Position numbers and translations under genes: made by a program. A DNA stretch of 64,000 nucleotides, from assembly GCA_025667525.1 (NCBI GenBank), contig CM046874.1, positions 426,520,400 to 426,584,399 of the forward strand, in the 5' to 3' direction. The notes below the pieces were generated by a model that was not told where the DNA came from, did no database searches, and saw only the letters and a program-made list of their open reading frames with translations. The DNA comes from Glebionis coronaria. Its lineage: Eukaryota; Streptophyta; Magnoliopsida; Asterales; Asteraceae. Shown piece by piece: positions 35,310 to 46,900 of the stretch (the first letter of the stretch is position 1; each line of letters begins with the position of its first letter).

Positions 35310-35622
35310 GTATAAGTTCTTGTTAAGATTCCCCTAAAAATTTCATGATTATGCCTGTTTTGGATTTTGTGCTTTGATTTTGAGTATTTGTGTTTGTGCT
35401 GGTGATTTATGTGTTTGATTGTGTTAGTTGCTGCCTAGTAAGTGTTTTTGATCATTAAAATCAGTAGGTTATTAGAAGAAATCACAAGTTTCTTTGATAA
35501 GTGACTGATTAAGGAGTGTTTGGGATTACTGCATAAGTTTGGATTGTGGCTTGTTAAGTGCTTGTGTGTTGTTAGCAAGTATGGTATCTGTTGTTTGGGT
35601 GATATTGTTCATCTGTTTGCAG
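35310..35622 (+). promoter_or_regulatory. Candidate leader intron in Athila-2 LTR
   Basis: GGCAG|GTATAAG and TCTGTTTGCAG|GTTTTG bound 313 nt of U-rich sequence about 510 bp after the TATA box. Both sites are kept in the 3' LTR (44518-44831). Splicing is inferred from consensus only. Confidence 0.45.
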
Positions 35623-37680
35623 GTTTTGAGGTTTTGAACACATTGATTCTTGATTTGGCTATAAAATCTTAAATACTTGGTAAAATTGGCTAGGATTTTG
35701 AGGACACCTAGATCTAGGCTTAGGCTTGGGCTAACAAGTGCTAAATCATAGTTAATCACACCAGGGAAGAAGGATTTGAGGCTTGAAATTGGATCAAGTG
35801 TCAAGTATATCATCAAAACTTGTCTGCATATATTGTTCTTTGTTCATCAGAAACATTTTGTGCTTTGATCTTGCTATTTACTTTGATTCAGTGTTTGATT
35901 CTTGTTGCTTTGTGTTTGTTCTTAGTTTACATAGCTTGTGTGTGCATCCTGTTAAGTTTGGTTGGCTTATTCTACTTAAATCTGCTTATTAAGTGCTTAA
36001 CTGCTTATTTGCATATCTAGAGCATATCTGGTAACTGTTTGGCTTATTGTGGCTTATTGTGTGAACCATTTTGTAATTTTATTGTTGCTATTGACTCCTT
36101 GTGATTCACTGATCACAAGGGTGCCTTTGTTTCCAATTGAATCAAACCAGAACTCTCAAATAAGCTTGGTCAAATAGTCAAAGCAGTGGGAACTCCTTTC
36201 CCCTGCTAGTTACCACTGATAGTGCAAATTTTGGTGTCAGCTTATCAATAAGCTATAATAGCTTATTCCAACCAGCAACAACTTTGTTTCTGTAATAGGT
36301 GCTCATATTTTGACCCATTTGTTCATACTGGAGCATTTGGGTGGTTGACTTTTAGGTTTGACTAGAAAACCAACTCCTTTGACTTTTACATAAGTTCATT
36401 TGTGCTTATTCTGGCTTATTGGTTGTGCTTATTGGATTTTTGTTGATTGATATTGCTTATTGAGTCCATTTGAAAGCTTTTGCAAGTTGAATCAAGTCCT
36501 GAGGTGCATTATTTCTCAAAAACGACTATTTTGTCGTTTTGTGGATTTTTGCTTTTCTATTTTCTGGCTTATTGAGTGTGGTTTTTGGAAATTTCTCTTG
36601 ACAGATCTCTTAAGCATCCTAAAATAGGGTTGTGTGTCAAATTAGAGCTTATGGCATTAGCTTATGGCTTAATGGGCTGAAAAGCCCAATAAGAATAAGC
36701 TTTGTGTTCAATAAGCTGTGATAAGCTCACATTCAGCTTTTAGGCCTTTAGAGTTTTGTTCTTAGAATTAAATTTTAAGTCAGATAGGGCTTTTCCAAGT
36801 CAATTGGGCCAAGTTTGACTTTTTGGGCCCAAAAGCCCATTTGGTTGACTGTTTTTGGTTTTGGCCCATTTGAGGGCCCAATAGGGGTATTTTGGTAATT
36901 TCACTTTGATTTTCTGATTATTTAGGTTAAAATAAACTAGTTTGCAAGTTTTTAGAATTTTTTATAATTTTTGGATTTTTAATATTATTTTATTATTATT
37001 TTTAAAATTTCACATTTTCCAACTTTTTACATTTTTCTTAGGATAATTACATTAAAATAGGAATTTAGCAACTTTTAGAATAATTTTATCACTTTTAGAT
37101 TAATTTTTATAATTATTTTAAGTTTTAATAGTTTTTAAATCATTTTAAATAGTTTTTATAAGTTTTAAAATTTCTAAAAATAGTTTTTAATCTTTTTAGG
37201 TCATTTTAGAGGTTTATCAATTGCAAAATCTTTATTTGGGCTTTTTGATAATTTATTTAATTTTTAGGGCTTTAATTAGCATTTAAAAATTGAATATTTA
37301 ATTATTTAAAAGGTTTGAAAAAGTTTTGATCATTGGTAAAATCTTAGTTTATTATTTTTGATTTTTGGTGAATTTTTGGTAATTTTTAGAATTTATTTTT
37401 ATGTTTGTGGTTTTTAAGGTTCTACGTTTTAACTTTCTAGTAGTGATTTTTTGTTAATTTTTATTTTTACGTCTTCGTCATCTTCTTTTCTAATCCCCTT
37501 CTAAACCAATTATTAATCACAAATCTTGAACATCTTAGTCACACACATATACCTCCTTGGGAAACGAACTTTCATACCATTAAGGGTCATTAACACTTGA
37601 TTTTTCCTAAAATCATTTGTTCAATACTTACCACTTTTACGCCTTTTTCCTAAAGGGTGTAATTTTCCTACAATCATTTT

Positions 37681-37698
37681 TGGCGCCGCTGCCGGGGA
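37681..37698 (+). promoter_or_regulatory. Athila-2 primer-binding site
   Basis: TGGCGCCGCTGCCGGGGA is the Asp-tRNA-type primer site of Athila/Tat elements, four bases from the LTR. Gag starts only 15 bases after it. Confidence 0.92.
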
Positions 37699-37713
37699 AC
37701 GATTTAAACGAGT

Positions 37714-39393
37714 ATGTTGTTTCCATACTCGTTGGATGGACCCGCTAAAATTTGGCTCGAGAAAGAACCGCCAAATTCGATTTTGACATGGGCCGATCTC
37801 GTTTCTAAGTTTGTGAACAAGTTTTTTCCACCATCTAAAACAACACATTTGAAAAATGAGATTTCACGATTTGTGCAAAGAAATAATGAAAGTTTTTCAA
37901 TGGCATGGGAACGATTTAAAGAAATGTTACATGAATGTCCACACCATGATTTTACGGAATTGCATCAAGTGGATACTTTTTATAATGGGCTTAATGATCA
38001 TGAACGAGATTATTTGAATGCCGCCGCGGGTGGTAATTTTTTGTGCAAGACGACAAATGAGGCTTTACAAATCATTGAAAATAGATCTAAGGTTTATAAC
38101 CCTCGTAACACACCGAGTGTTGCCAATATGGGTTCGTCATCTTCGTCACAATCGTCTCGTAGCATTAATGCCTTACATGATGAAGCTAATGAGGAAAATC
38201 GGTTTTTTGATAGATTTGCTAATCTTATGTCCCATTGGAAGGCTCAAGAAGCTTCCAATTCCGCTTCGGTTAAAGCGGTTGCTAAGAGTTGTTTATCTTG
38301 CGGAGGAGCTCATGATCTTTCCGAGTGCATTACCGCGGATGGTAACACTTCGAGTGCTTATGTAGCAACGGGAACTTACAACCAAAACGGTCAAGGTTCC
38401 CGCCAAAATCAAGCTCCACCAAACCAAAATGTTAACAATTATCGAAACAACAATCAAGGTAATTACCAAGGCAACACACGTAACTACAACAAGGGGAATT
38501 ATCAAAGTGGGAATGGACAAATTTCTAATCAAAACCAAAACCGTGATTTTCAAAACACTACACAAGGTTTTCAAAATGATCACACTAAAAAATTGCAAGG
38601 AGAATTTTTGGATTATGCTAAAGCAAATGATGCTAAATTTGATAACATGCAACGTGAGATGATTAGCTTAAGATCCGAGTTGAAAAATGAGCTTAAAAAC
38701 GAACTTGCTAATGAACTTAAAACTCATGCTAATAAAATGGAAGGAAATGTCACACGTCTCCAACAAAATCAACAAAAAATGGAGCAAGGTCAACATGAGA
38801 TTAAGCAAGAGTTGTTAAAAGCGGATGCTAGGCAATCTAAGTTTGAAGACCGAATTGCTAAGATGTTTGAAGCTATCATGTGTAAGCCCTCTTCTTCGGG
38901 TGGTCTTCCTAGTGATACCATCGTGAACCCGAGGGGAGAAATGAAGGTTATTACTACACGAAGTGGTAAAACTTTCAAAGAACCCATTTCTCGTCCAAGT
39001 ACTTCTATAGAGAAGGAAAAAGAGAAAGAACCCGAGGTTGTGGTTGAAAAGGAGCAAATTACAAGCCCACGAAGTACCGCTCAAACCACACCTACGGTTG
39101 AACCCACACCAATCATGGAACCCGATATTCCAAGGCCGTTGCCTAATGACCAACCCACACCACCTTTACCTTACCCTTCGAGACGTAACAAAGAGAAGGC
39201 ACAAGAACGGAACAATTATCAATTTGAGCTATTTATGAAAATGTTTCGTGATATGCATTTTAACATAAGTTTTGCCGACGCTCTTATCATGATGCCTCGA
39301 TTTGCCGCAAACTTCAAAAGTATGCTAAACGACAAAGAGAAGTTACAACAATCGTCTAGTTGTTCATTGGTTTTTCTTAGCCGCATACCATAA
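37714..39393 (+). CDS. gag: Athila-2 Gag
   Basis: This 559-codon open frame starts at ATG 37714 (MLFPYSLDGPAKIWLEKEPP). In Athila-1 the same words lie inside Gag, about 125 residues from its start, so the N-terminus was lost and translation begins at an internal Met. The Gag core continues (LTWADLVSKFVNKFFPPSKT, CPHHDFTELHQVDTFYNGL), then CLSCGGAHDLSEC, an Asn/Gln/Gly-rich stretch, a coiled coil around residues 305-395, a GEMKVITTRSGKTF motif and a proline-rich linker. The frame ends in TAA at 39391-39393 just before the protease, in the same frame. The start codon lies in a perfect 8 bp stem-loop (37709-37731). Translation as annotated is plausible. Confidence 0.82.
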   Translation: MLFPYSLDGPAKIWLEKEPPNSILTWADLVSKFVNKFFPPSKTTHLKNEISRFVQRNNESFSMAWERFKEMLHECPHHDFTELHQVDTFYNGLNDHERDYLNAAAGGNFLCKTTNEALQIIENRSKVYNPRNTPSVANMGSSSSSQSSRSINALHDEANEENRFFDRFANLMSHWKAQEASNSASVKAVAKSCLSCGGAHDLSECITADGNTSSAYVATGTYNQNGQGSRQNQAPPNQNVNNYRNNNQGNYQGNTRNYNKGNYQSGNGQISNQNQNRDFQNTTQGFQNDHTKKLQGEFLDYAKANDAKFDNMQREMISLRSELKNELKNELANELKTHANKMEGNVTRLQQNQQKMEQGQHEIKQELLKADARQSKFEDRIAKMFEAIMCKPSSSGGLPSDTIVNPRGEMKVITTRSGKTFKEPISRPSTSIEKEKEKEPEVVVEKEQITSPRSTAQTTPTVEPTPIMEPDIPRPLPNDQPTPPLPYPSRRNKEKAQERNNYQFELFMKMFRDMHFNISFADALIMMPRFAANFKSMLNDKEKLQQSSSCSLVFLSRIP

Positions 39394-40383
39394 AAAGTCG
39401 GTGATCCCGGTAAATTTTTGATTCCGTGTGCTATTCAAGATATGGAGGAATGCTACGCCTTGGCCGATCTTGGTGCTAGTATTAATTTAATGCCTCTTGA
39501 GATTTTCAAATCGCTTTCGCTTCCGGCTCTCACTCCTTCGAACATGTCTATCGAGATGGCCGATCATTCTACGATTTTAGCATGTGGAGTAGCCGAGGAC
39601 GTTTTTGTTAAAGTCGGAAAGTTTTACTATCCCGTTGACTTTATCGTTGTAGACATTCCTATCGATCGAAAAGTTCCTCTCATTTTGGGTCGTTCATTTT
39701 TGGATACATCAAGAGCACTTATCGATGTTCATGCTCGAAAAATTACCCTTCGTTTCAATGAGGAAGAACTTGTCATCAATGCAACACAAAACTCCAATCT
39801 TTCTCATATCTATTCTATTGCAACTTTAAACCATGGTGATTCAACCAATGTCGTTTGCAAAGAATTTTCACCAAGAGTTTTAGGAAATGTCGCCAAAAAC
39901 AATTTACCATTTCCTCCGCCGGTGGAGGTTATGAGTGTAAAGCCTACAAAGAAGAAACCGTCAATACTTGAATCGAAAAATCTTTCGCCTCATCTCGAAC
40001 ATTCATTCTTGAAAAGTGTTGATAAGTTGCCGGTTTCTATGGAAGATCTTTCGGATGATGAATATGTAGACCCCGATGGGGAGGTTTTCTTCGTCGATAA
40101 ACGTTTTGAGAACTTGCCACCACCAAAACAAAAACGGTTTACAAATGTGAGAATTTTTAGTGTGACTAACATCGTCTTAGAAACACCGAATATTTTCGAC
40201 ATAATCAAAAAGGGTTTTCATAAGGAGAGTTCAAAAGATGAAAAAGGAAAAGATTTAAAATGTGATTTAATTGATTTTTCTACAAATCTAACTCCGTCAT
40301 CACCACGTGTTTTGAGTGCTACAAGCTCGTCTACTCCTTTTGACGATACTTTGTGTGGTTCTAGTATGGGGGAAGCCCCTTAA
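39394..40383 (+). CDS. Athila-2 aspartic protease and C-terminal extension
   Basis: This continues the Gag frame after one TAA codon. KVGDPGKFLIPC leads to the active site ALADLGASINLMPLEIF and VPLILGRSFLDTSRALIDVHARK, so protease is complete. About 200 further residues form the acidic linker that in Athila-1 leads to RT (KPTKKKPSILESKNLSPHLEHSFL). Here the frame stops with TAA at 40381-40383 instead. It has no own start codon context, so it would need readthrough of the TAA at 39391; alternatively the stop is a simple Lys-to-stop mutation. Confidence 0.75.
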   Translation, partial: KVGDPGKFLIPCAIQDMEECYALADLGASINLMPLEIFKSLSLPALTPSNMSIEMADHSTILACGVAEDVFVKVGKFYYPVDFIVVDIPIDRKVPLILGRSFLDTSRALIDVHARKITLRFNEEELVINATQNSNLSHIYSIATLNHGDSTNVVCKEFSPRVLGNVAKNNLPFPPPVEVMSVKPTKKKPSILESKNLSPHLEHSFLKSVDKLPVSMEDLSDDEYVDPDGEVFFVDKRFENLPPPKQKRFTNVRIFSVTNIVLETPNIFDIIKKGFHKESSKDEKGKDLKCDLIDFSTNLTPSSPRVLSATSSSTPFDDTLCGSSMGEAP

Positions 40384-40680
40384 GTTCCCTCATCCTTGTC
40401 CACCGAGGACGAGATATTCGATCCCGGAATTTCATGTAAAGGGAAATCTCGGTCTTCCACCGATGCAATAAATGGAAAATCTTTCTATTTGATTGGTGCG
40501 AGTCTACCTCGAGTAGCTCAAAAGTTTGTCTTACCAATTGTCCCACCCTTCTACTTCTCATCTATTTTCTTCAAACTCTTTGAGTTTATGGCACATGTTG
40601 AAGTAGCGTTAATTTGTTTTTCCAATGAAAACGAGAACGCCATCTTCGACCCCGGTATTTTGCATCATTTAAGGACTTAG
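40384..40680 (+). pseudogene. Athila-2 linker remnant after protease
   Basis: This is again the same frame after the TAA at 40381-40383. It has repeated IFDPGI words (DEIFDPGIS and NAIFDPGILHH) about 75 residues apart and ends at 40680. It is not RT and I know no function. That the frame stays open suggests one ancestral reading frame of about 990 codons broken by two stops. Confidence 0.5.
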
Positions 40681-42941
40681 TCCTTTATATACCAGTTGCT
40701 TTTTGGGCCTTGTTTATCATGTAATCCCCATCAAAAAATTGACCATACCATGTTTTTCCCTAAATGTTCACATTTTAAGGGGATCGAGTCGAGGTCATGA
40801 CTCGGTAATCAAAAACGAGGTGCCTCGTGGGGGAGATCCCATGCTTATCTTTTATGCTCACTATTCACTAATAAGGGGACTTGTACCCTTTCAACTCGTT
40901 GTCTCGTGGTTGTTTGTGATTGTGTTATCTCGATCATCATCATCATCTACGATTGAAGACTCTCGTGTTCGTTTACGTGAGCCTCCATCGTTCGTTTGAA
41001 GAAGTTTTTCACGATTCCATGACATATCCTTTGTTGTTCTAACAATTATCTTTTAGCATACTTAATAAACGGCTTTAGATATATTGTTGATCACCCTTTC
41101 CATGCTAGATCCTAAGCATTCGAATCTTCGTCTCTAGTATGGGGGTGCTCCACCTTTAGACTCGAAACATTGAGGACAATGTTTACTTTTAGTATGGGGG
41201 GGGTGAATAGGTACTTGCTTTGCTACTCCCTCACGCTTTCCAAATTTCATTGTTTTGTTTTGCTAATAAGGCTAAAAATGGCCAAATTTTAAAACTTTTC
41301 TTAGTTTTCATAAGTGTTTTTAAGACACGAATGTATATTTTCCGTTGGGTAGAATAAGAGATAATTTTTGACTTGATGGCCATTTGGAGCCATTTACATT
41401 CCTTAACCCGCTCAATTTAAGTTTTGCTAGACTTTTATATAGGGAGCTTTAAAACGCGAAAGTCTTAATTCATTCGGGTTAAGAACAAGAACTTTTTGCA
41501 AGTTCCTATAATTGATTCTAGAAAGTCACTTATCAAGGGAACTATAAAACGCATTCTCTAAACTTGAAAAAGTCCAAGAAAGTGCAAGATCCTATAGGTG
41601 GCTTGAAAACCCAAGACTTTGATTTGATATAGTCTTAATGGAAGCTAATCCAAATTTGGCTTAATTTTGACTTGCATGGCTAAGTATTCACGAGTCTCTT
41701 TAATTAGAGGTCTTTATATAGTGAAGAACGAGAAATGATAGAGTTAGACAAGTGATCATGCTAAACGTAGAACACGAAAGTGTTCTTTCAAAAACTCATG
41801 TGTTTTTAATTGTGGCTTTTTCTTCCCATAAGATCAATGCATTAGGAATAAATCATAATTGCAATAAGTAAGGTCGTACGATTTGAAAGGTTACTTAGCC
41901 TCTAGCGCAAGATCGTTTAAAAGTTGCTCGGGGTTGAATAGAGTTCATAGCCAAGGCATAACTTATTGAAGCGGGACGCGAAGATTGTCGATTATCCAAA
42001 AAGGCCCTAACAAGGCATGAGGAGCTCCATTTTTGCTAAAGATCCAAAGATGATGTGAAGTATCATTATTCCTAAATCAATATGAAGGATCGAGACACAC
42101 GACGAAAAGCAATTACTCCCCTAAAGATCATGGAGAAAGTCTATCCAAAAAGACCCTAACAAGGTATGAGGATAAATATATCCAAGTCCGAAAAGGAGGC
42201 GGATCGTTGTATATCAAAATCCAAAGTAAAGATTGAAGAAAAATGATGAAGTCGTGGTCCAATATGAAGAATCTCTCAAAAACGTCAAGTGAAGAAATTC
42301 CAAATATATGAAGAGAAGACCATAATTTCAAGAACGTCTTCCCAAGATTTGAAGTATGAAGTACATGCCAAATATCGGTCGGAGAAAGGTCTCAAATCAT
42401 GAAACGAGTTATGACAAGATATGAACTTAAGGAGATACACGAGAAGCCGTTTTAAAAGATTTTGTCCTTCGGCTAACTATTGATCAAATCGTGCTACTTT
42501 GCTTTTGGACTAATAACTACTCAAATAAGTCAATATGAATCACTTGTGATCCATGACAAATAGATAAAAAATGCTAGTAACCCATTTCCTTTTATAATAA
42601 CTAGGATTGCGGGGAGAAAAAGTATTACACAATTTGGACGTATGAGTAGTGTTAGCATTGTGACTTGTACCAACAATGATCTCGTTTTTGCACTTAGCAT
42701 GGAATGTATGACAATCAAGGATGACGAAGTTTACTCTAAGGGACATTCACTTGTTTCTATTCTTTGACCCTAAAAGTCACTTTTTGTGATGAAAATCATA
42801 CATTATGTCTTTACACATCATCCTAGTATGTTGCAAGTCTTTTACTCTTCAATAAAGGTTAATAAAATTGAACTTTGTTGATGCTTAGATACTTTATTCT
42901 AGCATTGCGTGAGGGCACGGCAATGGCTTAGTATGGGGGAG
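40681..42941 (+). other. Athila-2 untranslated region, conserved block and polypurine tracts
   Basis: There is no RT, integrase or env. From about 41130 to 41640 it aligns by eye with 19880-20390 of Athila-1: purine tracts TAGTATGGGGGTG (41135 on) and TAGTATGGGGGGGGTG (about 41190), hairpin AAACATTG-AGGA-CAATGTTT (41165-41184), and twofold units beginning at 41442 and 41537. Between 41990 and 42170 a ccaaaaagRccctaacaagg segment is repeated about 140 bp apart. The final polypurine tract GTATGGGGGAG (42931-42941) directly precedes the 3' LTR. Confidence 0.8.
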
Positions 42942-45900
42942 TGATGAGATGGCATTTATACATGATCTCATCGTTCTTTTCGGGCTTTAAATGCATAAAA
43001 ATGTCATAAAATACCATATATATTCTTGTGTTTGTTTACTTGTGTATTTTAGGTATGGATATCGTGAAAAAGACAAAAGATCACAAGTTACAAGGAAAAA
43101 CGGACACGAGAAACGAAGCCGTACAAAGAACCGGGCCCTAATCATGGAATTCTCAACAAATACCCTTGAAGACTTGAAGACAAACAAGATTGATCCTCAT
43201 TTATTGAATAAATGACACTTAAAACCCTTGTATATTCATAATTACAAGTTTGGTCCCTTAAGTTTGTCAAAATTACACAAAAGGTCCCTCAACTTTGAAG
43301 AAATGGCAAGATTAGTCCCTCAACAATTTCAAATTGTCAATTATGGTCCCTCATCAAGCCAAAGATACATTGAAGACCTTTGAAGATAAAAAATGTCCAA
43401 AATCATCCTTCAAATATGCAAAAGTGTCAAATATAACCCTTGAAACACTTTTTATAAAGTTTTGTGCCAAAATTGCCAAGTGGTGAAAGTTGTTACAAGT
43501 ATAATTGGGCGCTGACAGACTTTTATATCCAAGTGACAAAAGAAAGGAAAAAGAAGGACTGAAAGTGAGCAAATGAAACATTCAAACACGAATTTGCGCC
43601 AAACACATCCATCTCCCCCAATTTCGGATCAAAACTTGTCACTATTCATTTTTACCAACCCAGAATTTACACCAACTTAAACAAAGGGTAAAATGAAATT
43701 ACCCTTACCCACACTTGATTCACACGCCTATAATCTCATCCCAACCTTAAAACACTCACTCCCACTCACCAAGAGTACCCACCACCAAAACTGTTTCACC
43801 ATCATGTGACAACTTCCTCACCAAGGCTTGCCACGTGTCAAGATCAACAGCCCACATCATTTGCTTCATCACAAAGCTATTTTAAACGGTTCGGATTCAT
43901 TTTGGACAGCTCACACCAAGAAAACGTCTAGAAGACTTAGGGCATTTAGGGAATTTCACATCTAGGGTTTGTGAATAGTGTTTAGCCAGGCATTTGCCTA
44001 TAAAAGGAGACCACAACATGTGAGAGTCCCTTTGTTCCAGTTTTAGGCTATTAATCTTTGTAAGTCCTTTTTAAGTTAAATAAAATTTGAATTTCTGAAA
44101 TTTGAAATCTCTTTTTGATTTAGTTAAAAGTTTGGTGTTTGAGTAGCCTAATTCTGAGTTCCATTTGATTGTTAAGGCCTACCTTAATCTTGTGGTTAAG
44201 GCACGTCTTGTTTCATTAGGTTTTTAAGGTTTGAATACCTTGAAAATAGGTTCTGTTTTGGTTATTTTGTGTACTAACCCTTGACCATTTGCTAGAAGCT
44301 CTTACAAGCTTGTTGACACCAAGCTTGTGAAGTGATTAGAGCCTTTGGTTGAGTTGTGTGCTGCTTGTGTTGAAGAAATCAAGTCCTTGAGGTTCTACTT
44401 TGAACCATCAACCAAGGCACTTTGCATCTCCTTATTTGAAGTACCCTGGTCTTGTTCTAGTTGTTGAATAAGGTCCAAGGAGCATTACTGGCCTTCCTAG
44501 GATGTTGTGGAAGGCAGGTATAAGCTCTTGTTAAGATTCCCCTAAAAATTTCATGTTTATGCCTGTTTTGGATTTTTTGCTTTGATTTTGAGTATTTGTG
44601 TTTGTGCTGGTGATTTATGTGTTTGATTGTGTTAGTTGCTGCCTAGTAAGTGTTTTTGATCATTAAAATCAGTAGGTTATTAGAAGAAATCACAAGTTTC
44701 TTTGATAAGTGACTGATTAAGGAGTGTTTGGGATTACTGCATAAGTTTGGATTGTGGCTTGTTAAGTGCTTGTGTGTTGTTAGCAAGTATTGGTATCTGT
44801 TGTTTAGGTGATATTGTTCATCTGTTTGCAGGTTTTGAGGTTTTGAACACATTGATTCTTGATTTGGCTATAAAATCTTAAATACTTGGTAAAATTGGCT
44901 AGGATTTTGAGGACACCTAGATCTAGGCTTAGGCTAGGGCTAACAAGTGCTAAATCATAGTTAATCACACCAGGGAAGAAGGATTTGAGGCTTGAAATTG
45001 GATCAAGTGTCAAGTATATCAGCAAAACTTGTCTGCATATTGTTCTTTGTTCATCAGAAACATTTTGTGCTTTGATCTTGCTATTTACTTTGATTCAGTG
45101 TTTGATTCTTGTTGCTTTGTGTTTGTTCTTAGTTTACATAGCTTGTGTATGCATCCTGTTAAGTTTGGTTGGCTTATTCTGCTTAAATATGCTTATTAAG
45201 TGTTTAACTACTTATTTGCATATTTGGAGCATATCTGGTAACTGTTTGGCTTATTATGGCTTATTGTGTGAACCATTTTGTGGTTTTATTGTTGCTATTG
45301 ACTCCTTGTGATTCACTGATCACAAGGGTGCCTTTGTTTCCAATTGAATCAAACCAGAACTCTCAAATAAGCTTGGTCAAATAGTCAAAGCAGTGGGAAC
45401 TCCTTTCCCCTGCTAGTTACCACTGATAGTGCAAATTTTGGTGTCAGCTTATCAATAAGCTATAATAGCTTATTCCAACCAGCAACAACTTTGTTTCTGT
45501 AATAGGTGCTCATATTTTGACCCATTTGTTCATACTAGAGCATTTGGGTGGTTGACTTTTAGGTTTGACTAGAAAACCAACTCCTTTGACTTTTACATAA
45601 GTTCATTTGTGCTTATTCTGGCTTATTGGTTGTGCTTATTGGATTTTTGTTGATTGATATTGCTTATTGAGTCCATTTGAAAGCTTTTGCAAGTTGAATC
45701 AAGTCCTGAGATGCATTATTTCTCAAAAACGACTATTTTGTCGTTTTGTGGATTTTTGCTTTTCTATTTTCTGGCTTATTGAGTGTGCTTTTTGGAAATT
45801 TCTTTTGACAGATCTCTTAAGCATCCTAGAAGAGGGTTGTGTGTCAAATTAGAGCTTATGGCATTAGCTTATGGCTTAATGGGCTGAAAAGCCCAATAAG

Positions 45901-46895
45901 AATAAGCTTTGTGTTCAATAAGTTGTGATAAGCTCACATTCAGCTTTTGGGCCTTTAGAGTTTTGTTCTTAGAATTAAATTTTAAGTCAGATAGGGCTTT
46001 TCCAAGTCAATTGGGCCAAGTTTGACTTTTTGGGCCCAAAAGCCCATTTGGTTGACTGTTTTTGGTTTTGGCCCATTTGAGGGCCCAATAGGGGTATTCT
46101 GGTAATTTCACTTTGATTTTCTGATTATTTAGGTTAAAATAAACTAGTTTGCAAGTTTTTAGAATTTTTTTATAATTTTTGGGTTTTTAATATTATTTTA
46201 TTATTATTTTATTATTATTTTTAAAATTTCACATTTTCCAACTTTTTACATTTTTCTTAGGATAATTACATTAAAATAGGAATTTAGCAACTTTTAGAAT
46301 AATTTTATCACTTTTAGATTAATTTTTATAATTATTTTAAGTTTTAATAGTTTTTAAATCATTTTAAATAGTTTTTATAAGTTTTAAAATTTCTAAAAAT
46401 AGTTTTTAATCTTTTTAGGTCATTTTAGAGGTTTATCAATTGCAAAATCGTTATTTGGGATTTTTGATAATTTATTTAATTTTTAGGGCTTTAATTAGCA
46501 TTTAAAAATTGAATATTTAATTATTTAAAAGGTTTGAAAAAGTTTTGATCATTGGTAAAATCTTAGTTTATTATTTTTGATTTTTGGTGAATTTTTGGTA
46601 ATTTTTAGAATTTATTTTTATGTTTGTGGTTTTTAAGGTTCTACGTTTTAACTTTCTAGTAGTGATTTTTTGTTAATTTTTATTTTTACGTCTTCGTCAT
46701 CTTCTTTTCTAATCCCCTTCTAAACCAATTATTAATCACAAATCTTGAACATCTTAGTCACACACATATACCTCCTTGGGAAACGAACTTTCATACCATT
46801 AAGGGTCATTAACACTTGATTTTTCCTAAAATCATTTGTTCAATACTTACCACTTTTACGCCTTTTTCCTAAAGGGTGTAATTTTCCTACAATCA
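42942..46895 (+). repeat. Athila-2 3' LTR
   Basis: This 3954 bp copy matches the 5' LTR with only occasional substitutions and a few small indels (for example a duplicated ttattattatt unit near 46200). It ends AATCA at 46895, followed by the caccc duplication and the resumed Tekay-A LTR. Confidence 0.95.
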
Positions 46896-46900
46896 CACCC

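Larger units (their letters stand above)
33732..37676 (+). repeat. Athila-2 5' LTR
   Basis: The LTR begins TGATGAGATGGC and ends CCTACAATCA, 3945 bp. The first 32 bases contain the inverted repeat GATGAGAT/ATCTCATC. TATA box CTATAAAAGG is at 34789-34798. Intron-like signals lie at 35310-35622. A CCCCTGCTAGT word occurs at about 36199. Repeated GCTTATT words fill 35920-36730, and the last 700 bp are very AT-rich. Confidence 0.95.
33732..46895 (+). mobile_element. Athila-2: non-autonomous Athila-type element (gag-protease only)
   Basis: Nearly identical LTRs (33732-37676 and 42942-46895, about 3.95 kb each) bound 5.3 kb of internal sequence, flanked by caccc (33727-33731 and 46896-46900). The internal part has an Asp-tRNA-type primer site, a long Gag, protease, a linker remnant and untranslated sequence with a polypurine tract. 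No RT, RNase H or integrase is present on either strand. The matching LTRs and clean target duplication show it moved recently, so enzymes must have come from a related autonomous element. It is the innermost level of the nest. Confidence 0.95.

Noticed and set aside
40703..40999. A 98-codon frame after the Athila-2 linker as a possible envelope-like gene
   Set aside because: It overlaps the conserved non-coding end, has no convincing signal or membrane layout and no counterpart frame in Athila-1.
43354..43581. Small frames in the Athila-2 LTR as possible env or accessory genes
   Set aside because: They fall in U3, have no membrane or coiled-coil pattern and sit opposite similar frames in the other LTR.
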